Positions 8,003 to 16,740 of a stretch of 64,000 nt of DNA are shown here, piece after piece (the first letter of the stretch is position 1; the number at the start of each line of letters is the position of its first letter). The DNA is from Streptomyces sp. BV286. GTDB taxonomy: Bacteria > Actinomycetota > Actinomycetes > Streptomycetales > Streptomycetaceae. A model generated the notes under the pieces. That model was not told where the DNA came from and did no database searches. It saw only the letters and a list, made by a program, of their open reading frames with translations. The stretch spans positions 1-64,000 of the forward strand of contig NZ_JAHRIB010000141.1 in assembly GCF_019090165.1 (NCBI RefSeq), written 5' to 3'. The translations under genes were made by a program, and so were the position numbers.

Positions 8003-8887
8003 TCAGACGAGCCGGGCGAGGTCGTCGTCCGGCAGACGGATCGCGCCCGCGGCCACGTTCTCGACGAGGTGGTCCGGATCGCCGGTACCCGGGATCGCCA
8101 GGACGTGCGGCCCACGGTGCAGCGTCCAGGCGAGCCGGATCTGCGCGGGCGTCGCCCCGTGCGCGCGGGCGACGGCACGCACCTCGGAGTCGGCCGTGTC
8201 CGCCACCCCTCTGGCTCCGCCTTCGCCGGCGATGGCGAAGAACGGGACGAAGGCGATGCCCAGTTCACCGCAGATCCGCAGGACGTCGTCGTCCTCGGTG
8301 GTGCGGGTGCCCAGTGCGTACCGGTTCTGCACGCAGACGACGGGTGCGATGGCCCGCGCCTCGGCGAGCTGCTCGGGATCGACGTCGGACAGGCCGAGGT
8401 GGCGGACGAGCCCGGCCTCGCGCAGTTCGGCCAGCGCGCCGAAGTGTTCGGCGACCGAATGGCGGCCGTGCGTACGGTAGTTGACGACGTCGAGGTGGTC
8501 CCGGCCGAGCTGACGGAGGTTCTCCTCCACCTGGCCGCGCAACTGCTCCGGCCTGGCCGCGGGGAGCCACTCGCCGGACGGGTCGCGTCCCGGGCCCACC
8601 TTGGTGACGATGACCAGGTCGTCCGGGTACGGGGCCAGCGCCGAGTTGACCAGCTCGTTGGCGGAGCGCAGGGACGAGAAGTAGAAGGCCGCGGTGTCGA
8701 TGTGGTTGACGCCCAGTTCCCTCGCACGCCTGAGCACGCCGAGCGACCGGTCGCGGTCGCTCGGCGTGCCCCGGTGGAAGGTGCCGCTTCCGGTCAGCCG
8801 CATGGTTCCGAAGCCGAGCCGGTTGACCGTCAGGTCCCCGAGCCGCCAACTCCCCGATGCCGCCGCGTCGATCGTCTCTGAGGTCAC
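8003..8887 (-). CDS. aldo/keto reductase
   Basis: The 294-residue protein has the AKR barrel: RLGFGTMRLTG near the N-terminus, HIDTAAFYFSS with the catalytic Asp and Tyr, VTKVGPG with the Lys, and VLAIPGTGDPDHLVENVAAG, the phosphate-binding region for NADPH near the C-terminus. At the usual catalytic His position the sequence reads VVNYRTHG, so Asn replaces His, as in the AKR subgroup with VVNLR-type motifs. GTG at 8887 is the start. Substrate unknown; a reductase of aldehydes or ketones is expected, though the His replacement may alter it. Confidence 0.87.
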   Translation of the reverse strand: MTSETIDAAASGSWRLGDLTVNRLGFGTMRLTGSGTFHRGTPSDRDRSLGVLRRARELGVNHIDTAAFYFSSLRSANELVNSALAPYPDDLVIVTKVGPGRDPSGEWLPAARPEQLRGQVEENLRQLGRDHLDVVNYRTHGRHSVAEHFGALAELREAGLVRHLGLSDVDPEQLAEARAIAPVVCVQNRYALGTRTTEDDDVLRICGELGIAFVPFFAIAGEGGARGVADTADSEVRAVARAHGATPAQIRLAWTLHRGPHVLAIPGTGDPDHLVENVAAGAIRLPDDDLARLV

Positions 8888-8909
8888 CGCAGGAGTCTGG
8901 CACGGGCTT

Positions 8910-9686
8910 CTAGGCGGGGCGCGAGGGACCCCGCGTCTGCGTCAGGTGCGCGAAGACGACGACGTTGCTCTGGTAGCCGGTCTTGCGGTCGTACGTCCCG
9001 CCACAGGTGATCAGCCGCAGCTCGGGGCGCTTTCTGGCGCCGTACACCTCCTGACTGGGAAAGTGTGCCTTCTCGTACACGCGGACGGCGTCCACGGCGT
9101 AGACGGCGGTACGGCCGTCGGCGCGCCGGGCCTCGACCAGCCGGCCGGGCGTCAGTGTGCTCAGGCCGGCGAAGACGGCGGGCCCGGTGGCGGTGTCCAG
9201 ATGGCCGACCATCACGGCGGTGCCGGGCTCTCCGGGCGAGGGCCCGCCCTCGTACCAGCCGGCCAGATTGGGTTTGTCGACGGGCGGAGTGGTGAGCTGC
9301 CGTCGCCGGTCCAGCTGAAGTCCGACGAGCGGGGCCTTGAGGCCGAGATACGGGATGTGCAGGTCCGTCGGCTTGGACCGGGGAAGCGTCTGCGGCGGCG
9401 GGGGCGGCGGGCTGGAACGGCGGGCAGGGGGAGGTGGTGTACGGACGGGGGGCGGTGTGGGGACGGGGCTGCGCCGGGGCTCCGGTGTCGCGGAGGCGGG
9501 CGGGCCCGGGGACGCCTTCGCGTCCCCGGGTTCCGCCGCCGGGGCGGCGACCGGGCCCGCGGGCCGGCCGTCGTCCTCTGTCCACCAGATGCCGCCCACC
9601 ACCAGCGAGAACGCCAGTACAACCGTTCTCGTCAGCCGGTAGGCGCGCGTGCGGTACCAGGGCCTGGGCGCGTGCCTACGCGGCAC
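8910..9686 (-). CDS. class F sortase
   Basis: A 258-residue membrane-bound transpeptidase starting at GTG 9686, inside the end of the upstream gene (11-bp overlap). A short basic N-terminus precedes one membrane helix (about 17-36), then a long Pro-rich linker (45-105) and the sortase barrel. VMVGHLDT holds the catalytic His, and LITCGGTYDRKTGYQSNVVV holds the Cys and the downstream segment typical of class F enzymes. Sortases cleave a C-terminal sorting motif and attach the protein to peptidoglycan. The overlapping upstream gene encodes a protein with a C-terminal sorting-like tail and is the obvious substrate. Confidence 0.9.
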   Translation of the reverse strand: MPRRHAPRPWYRTRAYRLTRTVVLAFSLVVGGIWWTEDDGRPAGPVAAPAAEPGDAKASPGPPASATPEPRRSPVPTPPPVRTPPPPARRSSPPPPPPQTLPRSKPTDLHIPYLGLKAPLVGLQLDRRRQLTTPPVDKPNLAGWYEGGPSPGEPGTAVMVGHLDTATGPAVFAGLSTLTPGRLVEARRADGRTAVYAVDAVRVYEKAHFPSQEVYGARKRPELRLITCGGTYDRKTGYQSNVVVFAHLTQTRGPSRPA

Positions 9687-10287
9687 CGTCGGGCCGGCGA
9701 CGCAGCATCCGGAAGTAGACGAAGCCGGACACGCCGACCAGGCCCACAGCTCCGGCGGCCGCGACGGCCGACACGGTCGGTGCCTCGGCAAGACCGCCGC
9801 CGCCGGCGGGCACGCCGCCGTTGGGCGCCGGCGGCGTGGCGGGCGGCTTGGTCGGCGCGGTGGGCTTGCAGTCGACCTTGAACACCTTGCTCTTGCCCGC
9901 CCCGTTGCCGCCCATGATCTTCCACGTGAGCTTGTACTGGCCGTCCGGCAGCGCCAGCGTGTCCGTGTAGCCCGTGCCGATGGGGAGGGTGAGGGTGCCG
10001 TTGAGCGTGGCGCTGGCCGAGGCCGCGGGCTGTGGCTCGATGGTCCACGTGACGCCCTGCACGCCGTCGAAGTTGAAGGCGGCCAGGTAGAACTTGCAGA
10101 CCTTCGGCTCGTTGCGCTGGTCGGTCGGGGACGTCGTCTCCGCGTGAATCTTGACGTCGCCGTTGTCGCCCGGGGCGGCGAAGGCGGCCGGCGCCCCGAG
10201 GAGGGCGGTGCCCGCGAGGGCGAACGCGGTGAGGGCTGCGGCGCCGGAGCGGACACCGAGGGAGCGGGGGAGCGATGAGGCGGACAT
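9676..10287 (-). CDS. secreted surface protein, probable sortase substrate
   Basis: The 203-residue product has a signal peptide ending near AAFAAPGD (residue 38), an Ig/CNA-like beta domain of about 115 residues with two Cys (KVCKFY, KVDCKP), a Pro/Gly linker, then a hydrophobic helix and the basic tail RMLRRRPDGAA. This tail is a cell-wall-sorting architecture, but no clear LPxTG or LAxTG is present; the nearest match is GGLAEAP before the helix. GGAGGA precedes ATG 10287. It forms an operon with the overlapping sortase gene. Function beyond surface display is unknown. Confidence 0.8.
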   Translation of the reverse strand: MSASSLPRSLGVRSGAAALTAFALAGTALLGAPAAFAAPGDNGDVKIHAETTSPTDQRNEPKVCKFYLAAFNFDGVQGVTWTIEPQPAASASATLNGTLTLPIGTGYTDTLALPDGQYKLTWKIMGGNGAGKSKVFKVDCKPTAPTKPPATPPAPNGGVPAGGGGLAEAPTVSAVAAAGAVGLVGVSGFVYFRMLRRRPDGAA

Positions 10288-10660
10288 ACGAGATCCTCCG
10301 AGCGGAATGATTGTCGTACAAATCGGTTGTGCATCCGACTCCCTTTCACATCCGGAAGCGGGAAACACGGCGCATCGCTGATGACACGTCAGAGATCCCC
10401 CGGCCGGACCAACGTCCCGGCCTGTGCGCGGGCGGATCCACCACCACGCCTGCGCCCTCGTGGCCCCCGCGAACGCTCCGACGGGCGGGCGGGGTGGCCC
10501 GGACCTGGCCGCCGCAGGCGCTGAGCCGGCGGTCCGGTGCCGCGGCTCTGCCGGTCCCGGCCCCGTACCGCGGGTCGCGGGTGGGACGGGCCATGTCCCG
10601 TGCCGCGGGTTCGTGCTCCCGGTCCGGCTCCGGTCCCTTGCTTCCGGCGGGGATCGCCGC
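10288..10660. other. gene-free stretch upstream of the surface-protein/sortase operon
   Basis: About 370 bp separate the surface-protein start from the GNAT stop; both genes are on the minus strand. An AT-richer patch at 10303-10335 is the likely promoter region of the sortase operon. It includes AATGATTGTC (10306-10315), identical to half of the Zur-like box at 23131-23149. A weak hairpin with arms ACGGG/CCCGT near 10586-10602 may terminate the GNAT transcript. No credible gene was seen. Confidence 0.5.
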
Positions 10661-11131
10661 TCAGGTGGGTCGCAGCCAGACGTAGTCGACCGGCTGCCCG
10701 GCGTTCCAGGCTTCGGCCGACTCGGCGTCGACCGGGCCGAAACCCGCTCCCCGGTGACAGCGCAGAGCACCGGCGTTGTCCGGGTGGACCCGCATGAACA
10801 CTTCCGAGAGGCCGGAGCGGCGGGCCTCCGCCAGCAGGCCCCGCACCACTACGCGCCCCAGACCTCGCCCGCGGGCCCCGGGCGCCACGATGATCCGGGC
10901 CAGCTCGACCTCGTCCTCCTCGGCGTCGCACCACAACTCCCCGTACCCGACGAGCTGTTCACCCTCGACGAGCATGCGGGCCGACACGTCCGTCTCGTGC
11001 TGCCACGCCGCTACCGTCGACCCGGCCACGGGGAAGTCCCGCAGCCCGCACCACCTCACCACCTCCGCGGCGGAGACCGGCCAGCTCGCCACCGTCGTCG
11101 CGTGGCCGGTGTCGAAGGGCAGCAGATCCAT
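10661..11131 (-). CDS. GNAT-family N-acetyltransferase
   Basis: The 156-residue protein has the single GNAT fold. ELARIIVAPGARGRGLGRVV is motif A with the acetyl-CoA pyrophosphate loop (RGRGLG), followed by VFMRVHPDNAGALRCHRGAG, the motif-B region in which the cofactor arm binds. The start ATG 11131 was chosen because the GNAT fold then begins normally; the open frame continues upstream but has no domain support. The acceptor could be a small molecule, protein or antibiotic and cannot be predicted. Monocistronic. Confidence 0.85.
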   Translation of the reverse strand: MDLLPFDTGHATTVASWPVSAAEVVRWCGLRDFPVAGSTVAAWQHETDVSARMLVEGEQLVGYGELWCDAEEDEVELARIIVAPGARGRGLGRVVVRGLLAEARRSGLSEVFMRVHPDNAGALRCHRGAGFGPVDAESAEAWNAGQPVDYVWLRPT

Positions 11132-11593
11132 GGAGAGTTCGTCCGATCTGGATGGGGCTCGATGTCCTACCCGCCCTCCATTTTGCAGGGGGGATCCCGC
11201 ACCCCGCCCGAAGTGTGCCCGGGCCCGGACGCCTCCTGCCGACCCCCGTTCCCCGGCCGAACCAGCAGTCCGGACCTGCACGTCGTATTTCTGCGGGACA
11301 AAGGAAAGGATCGTTGACGCGGCCGGAGCGCGGTGCCAACGTGCTCGCACCGGTCCTCCCGGGCCGGGTCGACCCCACGAAGAGGCGGCACGCCGCCGGG
11401 TTCGGCGGGGCGACCCTCCGGGGACGGCACTCACGGGGGACCCCTCCGCCCGTGAGCGCTCTCCCCGGTCCCGGCTCTGCAAGTAGTGGTGCTTGCCTCG
11501 GGAGGAGTGGCTGCACAGTCGTCGGGCGACCTGGCCGTCCCCGAGCGCGCGGATGCTGCCCGCGTGCACCGGATCACGGAGTGGTCCCGCCGG
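11132..11593. other. gene-free stretch between metallophore-type operon and GNAT gene
   Basis: These 462 bp lie between the end of the ABC operon (11594) and the GNAT start (11131), both on the minus strand. There is an AT-richer patch at about 11278-11312 that may hold the GNAT promoter. Several open frames cross it but all have the codon pattern of shadows. No strong terminator hairpin was recognised after the operon. Confidence 0.45.
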
Positions 11594-13129
11594 TCACGGC
11601 CTCGCCGCCGCACGCGTCGCGGACCGCACCAGCGAGACGGTGAACGGGTGCGTGGGCGCCGTCAGGATGTCCTGTGCGGGTCCCTGCTCGACCACTTCTC
11701 CGGCGTCCAGCACGGCGATCCTGGCGGCGAGGCGGGCCGTGTCCAGGTCATGGGTGATGAGGACGAGGCAGAGGTCGGCGCGGTCGCGGAGCAGCCCGGC
11801 GAGCAGGTCGAGGATGCCGCGGCGGGTGACCGTGTCGAGCCCGGAGGTGATCTCGTCGCACACCAGGACCCGCGGCCGTGCGAGCAACGCCCTGGCGAGC
11901 GCGGCTCGTTGGAGCTCACCGCCGGACAGACGGTCGGGAGTACGGCGCGTCGACCCGCCCGGCAGGCCGAGTCCGTCGAGCGTCCGAGACGCCTCGGCCC
12001 GTGCGGTGGCGACCGGCATCCCACCCAGGCGCACCGCTGTCCGGGCCACCTGGTCGAGTACCGGCCGATGCTCGTCGAAGGAGGCGCGGGCGTCCTGGAA
12101 GACGTACTGCACGGCGGCGAGCCGAGTCCGATCCCGGTCACGCAGACTGCGCGGCAGTGCCACTCCGTCGAGCAGCACCTCTCCCTCGTACGTGCGATGG
12201 AGTCCGGCCATGCAGCGGGCGAGGGTCGTCTTCCCGCTGCCCGAGCGGCCGAGGACGGCAAGGCACTCGCCGGGGCGCACCGAGAGTTCCGGGACCCGCA
12301 GCACCTCGCCCCCGGCCCGGTGACGGGCATGGAGACCGCGGACCCGCAGCACCGCCTCCGGGCGAGCGCCCGCCGGAGCGAACTCCGCCAACACCGGCTG
12401 GTCCGCCAGGAGTTGTTGCGTCCACGGATGCTGGGGAGCCAGCCATACCTGTTCCGTCGGACCGGATTCCACGACGCAGCCGTCCCGCATGACCAGCACC
12501 TCGTCGGCGAGCGCGCGTACCGTCTCGAGGTCGTGACTGAGCAGGACGACTCCGATCCCTCGCGCCGCCACCGCCGCCAGTTCCTCGACGACCCGGCGCT
12601 TCGTGAGCACGTCCTGCCCGGTGGTGGGCTCGTCCGCGACGACGACTCGAGCCCCCAGCAGCAGCGCCTGGGCGAGCACGACCCGCTGCTGCTGCCCGCC
12701 CGAGAGCTGATGTGGAAAGCGCCGCAACAATGCCGCCCCATCAGGCAGTTGGGCTGCTTCCAGCGCCTTCAGGACGCGCTCGCGGGCGGCAGTCCGCCGT
12801 TTGCTGCGAGGCAGTTCGCACACCTGACCGCGTGCGATGTCGTGCAGCAGCGCACCGACCCGCCGTGCGGGATTGAGCACCGCCGCCGGATGCTGCGGGA
12901 CGTAACCGACCAACGCCTCCTCGACCCGCACACGGCCGGTGACGCGGGCTCCCGGCGGGAAGTCGCCCAGCAGGGCACGCCCCGTGGTCGTCTTGCCGCT
13001 GCCGGAGGCCCCGACCAGCGCGGTCACCTTCCCGGGCAGGACCCGCAGGCTCACCCCGTCGACGATGCGTCGGCCCCCGACCTCCACGGTCAGCTCCTCG
13101 ATCTCCGCGACCGCTGTCGGCCCGCTCAT
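11594..13129 (-). CDS. ABC transporter, fused double ATP-binding subunit (Dpp/Opp/Cnt D-F type)
   Basis: The 511-residue protein carries two complete ABC domains. Domain 1: Walker A GASGSGKTT (40-48), signature LSGGQQQR (142-149), Walker B VVVADEPTTGQD (162-173), H-loop LLSHD. Domain 2: Walker A GRSGSGKTT (294-302), signature LSGGELQR, Walker B VLVCDEITSGLD, H-loop LITHD. In most peptide/nickel importers these domains are separate D and F proteins; here they are fused in one chain. It should energise import through the two permeases encoded just upstream, with which it shares a 4-bp overlap. It is the last gene of the ten-gene operon. Confidence 0.92.
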   Translation of the reverse strand: MSGPTAVAEIEELTVEVGGRRIVDGVSLRVLPGKVTALVGASGSGKTTTGRALLGDFPPGARVTGRVRVEEALVGYVPQHPAAVLNPARRVGALLHDIARGQVCELPRSKRRTAARERVLKALEAAQLPDGAALLRRFPHQLSGGQQQRVVLAQALLLGARVVVADEPTTGQDVLTKRRVVEELAAVAARGIGVVLLSHDLETVRALADEVLVMRDGCVVESGPTEQVWLAPQHPWTQQLLADQPVLAEFAPAGARPEAVLRVRGLHARHRAGGEVLRVPELSVRPGECLAVLGRSGSGKTTLARCMAGLHRTYEGEVLLDGVALPRSLRDRDRTRLAAVQYVFQDARASFDEHRPVLDQVARTAVRLGGMPVATARAEASRTLDGLGLPGGSTRRTPDRLSGGELQRAALARALLARPRVLVCDEITSGLDTVTRRGILDLLAGLLRDRADLCLVLITHDLDTARLAARIAVLDAGEVVEQGPAQDILTAPTHPFTVSLVRSATRAAARP

Positions 13130-14115
13130 GGACGCGGCTCCTTCGTTCGAGCATCAGTACCAGCAGAGGAAGAGGCAGAAGGAGAGTCAGAGGCAGAAGT
13201 GCGGGCCGGGGCGCGGGCGCCAGAGGGTGTTCCGCCCGGGGCGTCGTCCTCAAGGGCGCCTCGGACCTCCGCGCGGTCGGTCCTGAGCGCCGCGTCGAAG
13301 AGCAGGTTGCACCCCATCGTCAGCGCGACGATCAGCAGCGCCGGGACGACCACGGCCCAGGGCTGCACGAACATCCCCGTACGGTTGCGGTCCACCATCA
13401 CCGCCCAGTCGGCCGCGTCCGGCGCCACCCCGATGCCCAGAAAGGCGGCCGTGGCCACCAGGTACAGCACGCCGGTCAGCCGTATCCCCGCGTCGGCGGC
13501 GAGCGGCCGCAGGATCGACCGCCCCACATGGCCCACGGCGATCCGCCACCACGACTCGCCCTGCATCCGCAGCGCCTCCACCGCCGGCCGGGAGGCCACG
13601 TCGGCCGCGGCGGCCCGCACGATCCGGGCCGCGTCCGGGATGTTCACAAGCGCCACCAGCAGCGCGAGCCCGGCGGCGCCGGGTGAGAACACGGACGCCA
13701 CCAGAAGGATCATCAGCAGTGACGGCACGGCCAGCAGCACGTCCAGCGGCCGCATCAGCGTCTCCTCCAGCCAGGTCCGGTGGGTCAGCGCGCTGACCAG
13801 CCCGAGCGGCAGCGCCACGAGGTACGCCAACGCCGTCGCCGTCAGTGCGACGACCACCACGGGCCGGCCGCCGAGCAGCACCTGACGCCACACGTCACGT
13901 CCCACGAAGTCGGTGCCCAGCCAGTGCCCGCCACCGAGCGTGAACGACGCGGCCCGCGGCCCGGGCCCGCCCGCGACCAGCGGCCCTAGCAGAGCGAGGG
14001 CGAGCGGCACACACACGAGGAAGGCCCCGAGCGCGAAGCGTCCCGGCGGCAGCCCTCTGCGAAGCCTCTTCCGGAATCCCGGTCGGCGCTCCTGCTCCTG
14101 CTCGTGCCCGTTCAC
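13126..14115 (-). CDS. ABC transporter permease, DppC/OppC/CntC type
   Basis: This 329-residue membrane protein has the N-terminal OppC segment, the GTDFVGRDVWRQVLLGGRP motif after TM1 that marks OppC/DppC permeases, and a permease core with about six helices. The EAA-type coupling region is readable as ALRMQGESWWRIAVGHV. A Ser/Ala/Glu-rich cytoplasmic tail (about 290-329) is extra. GTG 14115 overlaps the preceding TGA and the ATPase start overlaps its own stop, so all three are translationally coupled. It forms the heterodimeric channel with the DppB-type partner. Confidence 0.9.
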   Translation of the reverse strand: MNGHEQEQERRPGFRKRLRRGLPPGRFALGAFLVCVPLALALLGPLVAGGPGPRAASFTLGGGHWLGTDFVGRDVWRQVLLGGRPVVVVALTATALAYLVALPLGLVSALTHRTWLEETLMRPLDVLLAVPSLLMILLVASVFSPGAAGLALLVALVNIPDAARIVRAAAADVASRPAVEALRMQGESWWRIAVGHVGRSILRPLAADAGIRLTGVLYLVATAAFLGIGVAPDAADWAVMVDRNRTGMFVQPWAVVVPALLIVALTMGCNLLFDAALRTDRAEVRGALEDDAPGGTPSGARAPARTSASDSPSASSSAGTDARTKEPRP

Positions 14116-15065
14116 GCGGCCGCCTCCGCCCGCGGTGCGAACCGGTGGGCGACGAGATCGGCTCCCAGGTTCAGCACCACGGTGAGCACCCCGAACACCA
14201 CCGCGAGCCCCTGCACCACGGGCACGTCCCGCTCGGCCACGGCGTTCATCAGCACGGTTCCCAGGCCCGGAATCACGAACAGCGCCTCCACGACGATCAC
14301 GCCGCACAACAACCAGTCGACGGTACGGGCGAGTTGCTGAGCGGCGGGCGCCACCGCGTTCGGCAGGGCATGCGCGTACCGCACCCGGGCGCCCGGGATC
14401 CCGTACCGGCGGGCCTGCGCGACATACGGTGAGGCGAGCGCGTCGATCATCCCGGCACGCACCAGCCGGGACAGCGAGCACACCGGACGGGACAGCAGGA
14501 CGAGTACCGGCAGGACGAGCGCCGCCGGATGCCCGAGCAGATCGGTTCCGTACCCGACGGCCGTCGGGGGCAGCCAGTCGAGCCGCAGCGCGAACACCGT
14601 CACGAGCAGCACCCCGAAGGCGAACTCCGGTACCGCGTACACCCCGAGGGTCACCGCACTGACCAGCCGGTCCACGAACCGCCCCTCGAACCGTGCGGCC
14701 AGCACCCCGAGCCCGACCCCGACGGGCACCAGCAGCGCGACGGTGATCGTGGCGAGCAGGAGCGTGGGACCGAAAGCACCGGAGATGTACGAGGTGACGG
14801 GCCGCCCGGACGCCAGTGACGTACCGAAGTCCGCGTGCAGCAGCCCGGCCGCCCAGTCGACGAGCCGCTCGTACGCCGGCCGGTCCAGGTCCATCGCCTC
14901 GCGGATGGCGGCGATCCGCGCCGGGTCGGGCTGGTCCCCGGCGAGGGCCACCGCCGCGTCGCCCGGCAGCGCCTCGGTGAGTGCGAAGACCAGCAGCACC
15001 ACGGCCACGGTCTGCGCACCCCCGAGCAGCAGCCGCCGGGCGACCCAGGAACCGAGTCCGCTCAC
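14112..15065 (-). CDS. ABC transporter permease, DppB/OppB/CntB type
   Basis: The 317-residue integral membrane protein starts RRLLLGGAQTVAVVLLVFAL, followed by the periplasmic loop ALPGDAAVALAGDQPDPARI and HADFGTSLASGRPV, all characteristic of OppB/DppB permeases. About six membrane helices follow. The coupling stretch reads ARRYGIPGARVRYAHALPNA. GTG 15065 overlaps the stop of the solute-binding gene by 4 bp. With the OppC-type subunit it should import the ligand bound by the adjacent lipoprotein. Confidence 0.9.
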   Translation of the reverse strand: MSGLGSWVARRLLLGGAQTVAVVLLVFALTEALPGDAAVALAGDQPDPARIAAIREAMDLDRPAYERLVDWAAGLLHADFGTSLASGRPVTSYISGAFGPTLLLATITVALLVPVGVGLGVLAARFEGRFVDRLVSAVTLGVYAVPEFAFGVLLVTVFALRLDWLPPTAVGYGTDLLGHPAALVLPVLVLLSRPVCSLSRLVRAGMIDALASPYVAQARRYGIPGARVRYAHALPNAVAPAAQQLARTVDWLLCGVIVVEALFVIPGLGTVLMNAVAERDVPVVQGLAVVFGVLTVVLNLGADLVAHRFAPRAEAAA

Positions 15066-16642
15066 GCCAGCCAGACCTTGTCGAACCGTGCCCAGTCGAG
15101 CGTGTTGGCGGGTGCCTTGCGCTCAACGCCCTTGACGGACTTGGCCGTTCCGATGATCCAGTCGGCGAACCCCCACACCAGGAAGCCACCCTCGGCGTAC
15201 AGCCTGCGCTGCATCCGGCCGAACACGGCGGCGCGTTCCTTCTCGTCCTTCGTGGACTGCGCCTGGTGGTAGAGCGCGTCGAAGTCCTTGTGGTGCCACT
15301 TGGTGGCGTTGGTGGTGGAGTCGGTGAGGAGCCGCTGCGAGATGTGCGACTCGATGGGCATGGCTCCGGAGCGGTAGCAGCACAGGGTTCCGGAATCGAG
15401 GATGTCGGCCCAGTACGAGTCCTTGCTGCCCATCCTGACGTCGACGGTGACACCGGCCCCGGCCGCCTGGTCGCGGAAGATGCTCGCCGCCTCCGTGAAC
15501 CCGGCCGCGACCGCCGACGTGTCCAGGGTGACCTTCAGCTTCTCCGCACCCGCCTTCTTCAGCAGGGCGCGGGCACGGTCGAGGTCCTGCTCACGCTGGG
15601 GCAGACCGTCGGCGTAGTACTCGTATCCCTTGCCGAAGAGATCGTTGCCGACCACGCCCGCCCCGGACAGGGCGCCGTCGACGAGTTCCTGGCGGTCGGC
15701 GATGAGGAAGAACGCCTCCCGGACCCGCTTGTCGTCGAAGGGCGCCCGGTCCGTCTTCATGGCGAAGGCCTGCATGGCGCTGTTGCGCAGCCGTACGATC
15801 TCGATCTGCCCCTTGCCCTCGTGGGCGCGGGCGGTCGTCGGGTTCAACTCGTGGGCGTACTCGACCTGTCCGCCGAGCAGGGCGTTCACCCGCGCGGACT
15901 CCTCGTTGGCGACGACGAACTCCACCTCGTCGAGGTGCGGGGCGCCGTCCCAGTGGTCGTCGTTGCGGCGGAAGACCGCAGAGCGGCCCGGCGCGAACGA
16001 CACGAAGCGGAACGGGCCGGAGCCCACCGGCTTCTTGTCGAAGTCGGCCGCCGAGGACCCGTCGGGAACGATGTACGCGCCGAACGCGGCCAGCACGTTG
16101 GGGAATTCGGCCGTCGGCCGCTTGAGGACGAACTCCACGGTCCGCTCGTCGACGGCCCGGCTCGCCTTGAGGTCGATGGGTTCGAGGGACGCCTTGGCGC
16201 GGAACGCCTTCTCGGGGTCGGCGATACGGCGGTAGCTGAACAGGACGTCCTCGGCGGTGACGGGTCTGCCGTCGTGGAAGTCCGCCTTCCGCAGAGTCAC
16301 CTTCCAGCGGTCGAGACCCGCGTTCGGCTCCCAGCCGGAGGCCAGGCGCGGCAGCGCGGAGAGGTCGTCCCCGTAGTCGGCCAGCTTGTCGAAGAGTGCC
16401 TTGGCGCGGGCGACATCGGCGAAGAGGTTGGCCAGGTGCGGATCGAGGGTCTCGCTCGCGCCGCCGCCGGCGAAGGCCGCGCGCAGCCGCCCGCCGCGCT
16501 TGGGTTTCCCGTCGTTTCCGCCGCCGGAGCCGCTCGCGCCGGTGTCGCCGTCGGAGCCGCCGCAGCCGACGAGAGCGAGTGCGCCGATTCCGGAGGCGGC
16601 CACGAGCAGGCCTCTGCGACGGAGACCGGGGTAGTCCTGCAT
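15062..16642 (-). CDS. ABC solute-binding lipoprotein, family 5 (OppA/NikA/CntA type)
   Basis: The 526-residue protein has a twin-Arg-like basic start, hydrophobic segment and lipobox ALVGC with Cys27, then a Gly/Ser linker and a full family-5 binding fold: RGGRLRAAF, ETLDPHL, WKVTLRKADFHDGRPVTAED and VGSGPFRFV are the usual landmarks. This family binds peptides, Ni or metal-opine complexes, and CntA for staphylopine belongs to it. It heads the transport half of the operon after a 98-bp spacer holding three phased repeats. Given the biosynthetic genes upstream, I infer that it recaptures the metal-loaded product; an ordinary peptide ligand remains possible. Confidence 0.9.
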   Translation of the reverse strand: MQDYPGLRRRGLLVAASGIGALALVGCGGSDGDTGASGSGGGNDGKPKRGGRLRAAFAGGGASETLDPHLANLFADVARAKALFDKLADYGDDLSALPRLASGWEPNAGLDRWKVTLRKADFHDGRPVTAEDVLFSYRRIADPEKAFRAKASLEPIDLKASRAVDERTVEFVLKRPTAEFPNVLAAFGAYIVPDGSSAADFDKKPVGSGPFRFVSFAPGRSAVFRRNDDHWDGAPHLDEVEFVVANEESARVNALLGGQVEYAHELNPTTARAHEGKGQIEIVRLRNSAMQAFAMKTDRAPFDDKRVREAFFLIADRQELVDGALSGAGVVGNDLFGKGYEYYADGLPQREQDLDRARALLKKAGAEKLKVTLDTSAVAAGFTEAASIFRDQAAGAGVTVDVRMGSKDSYWADILDSGTLCCYRSGAMPIESHISQRLLTDSTTNATKWHHKDFDALYHQAQSTKDEKERAAVFGRMQRRLYAEGGFLVWGFADWIIGTAKSVKGVERKAPANTLDWARFDKVWLA

Positions 16643-16670
16643 GACGAAGTCCTTGCTGTTCGGGATGAGT

Positions 16671-16700
16671 TGAGGTGTGTTGAGGTGCGCTGAGGTGTAT
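16671..16700. repeat. three direct repeats with 10-bp period upstream of solute-binding gene
   Basis: TGAGGTG occurs three times at exact 10-bp spacing on the plus strand (CACCTCA on the coding strand), 29-58 bp before the ATG of the solute-binding gene. The only long spacer of the operon holds them. One-turn phasing resembles binding sites for cooperative activators, but a chance microsatellite is not excluded. Confidence 0.6.
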
Positions 16701-16740
16701 CGGGGGGCGTCGGGGGTGAGGGGCGGGAGGTGACGGGCGG

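Noticed and set aside
11486..13885. Large plus-strand frame over the ABC operon
   Set aside because: It is a shadow of the ABC genes; its translation shows no fold.
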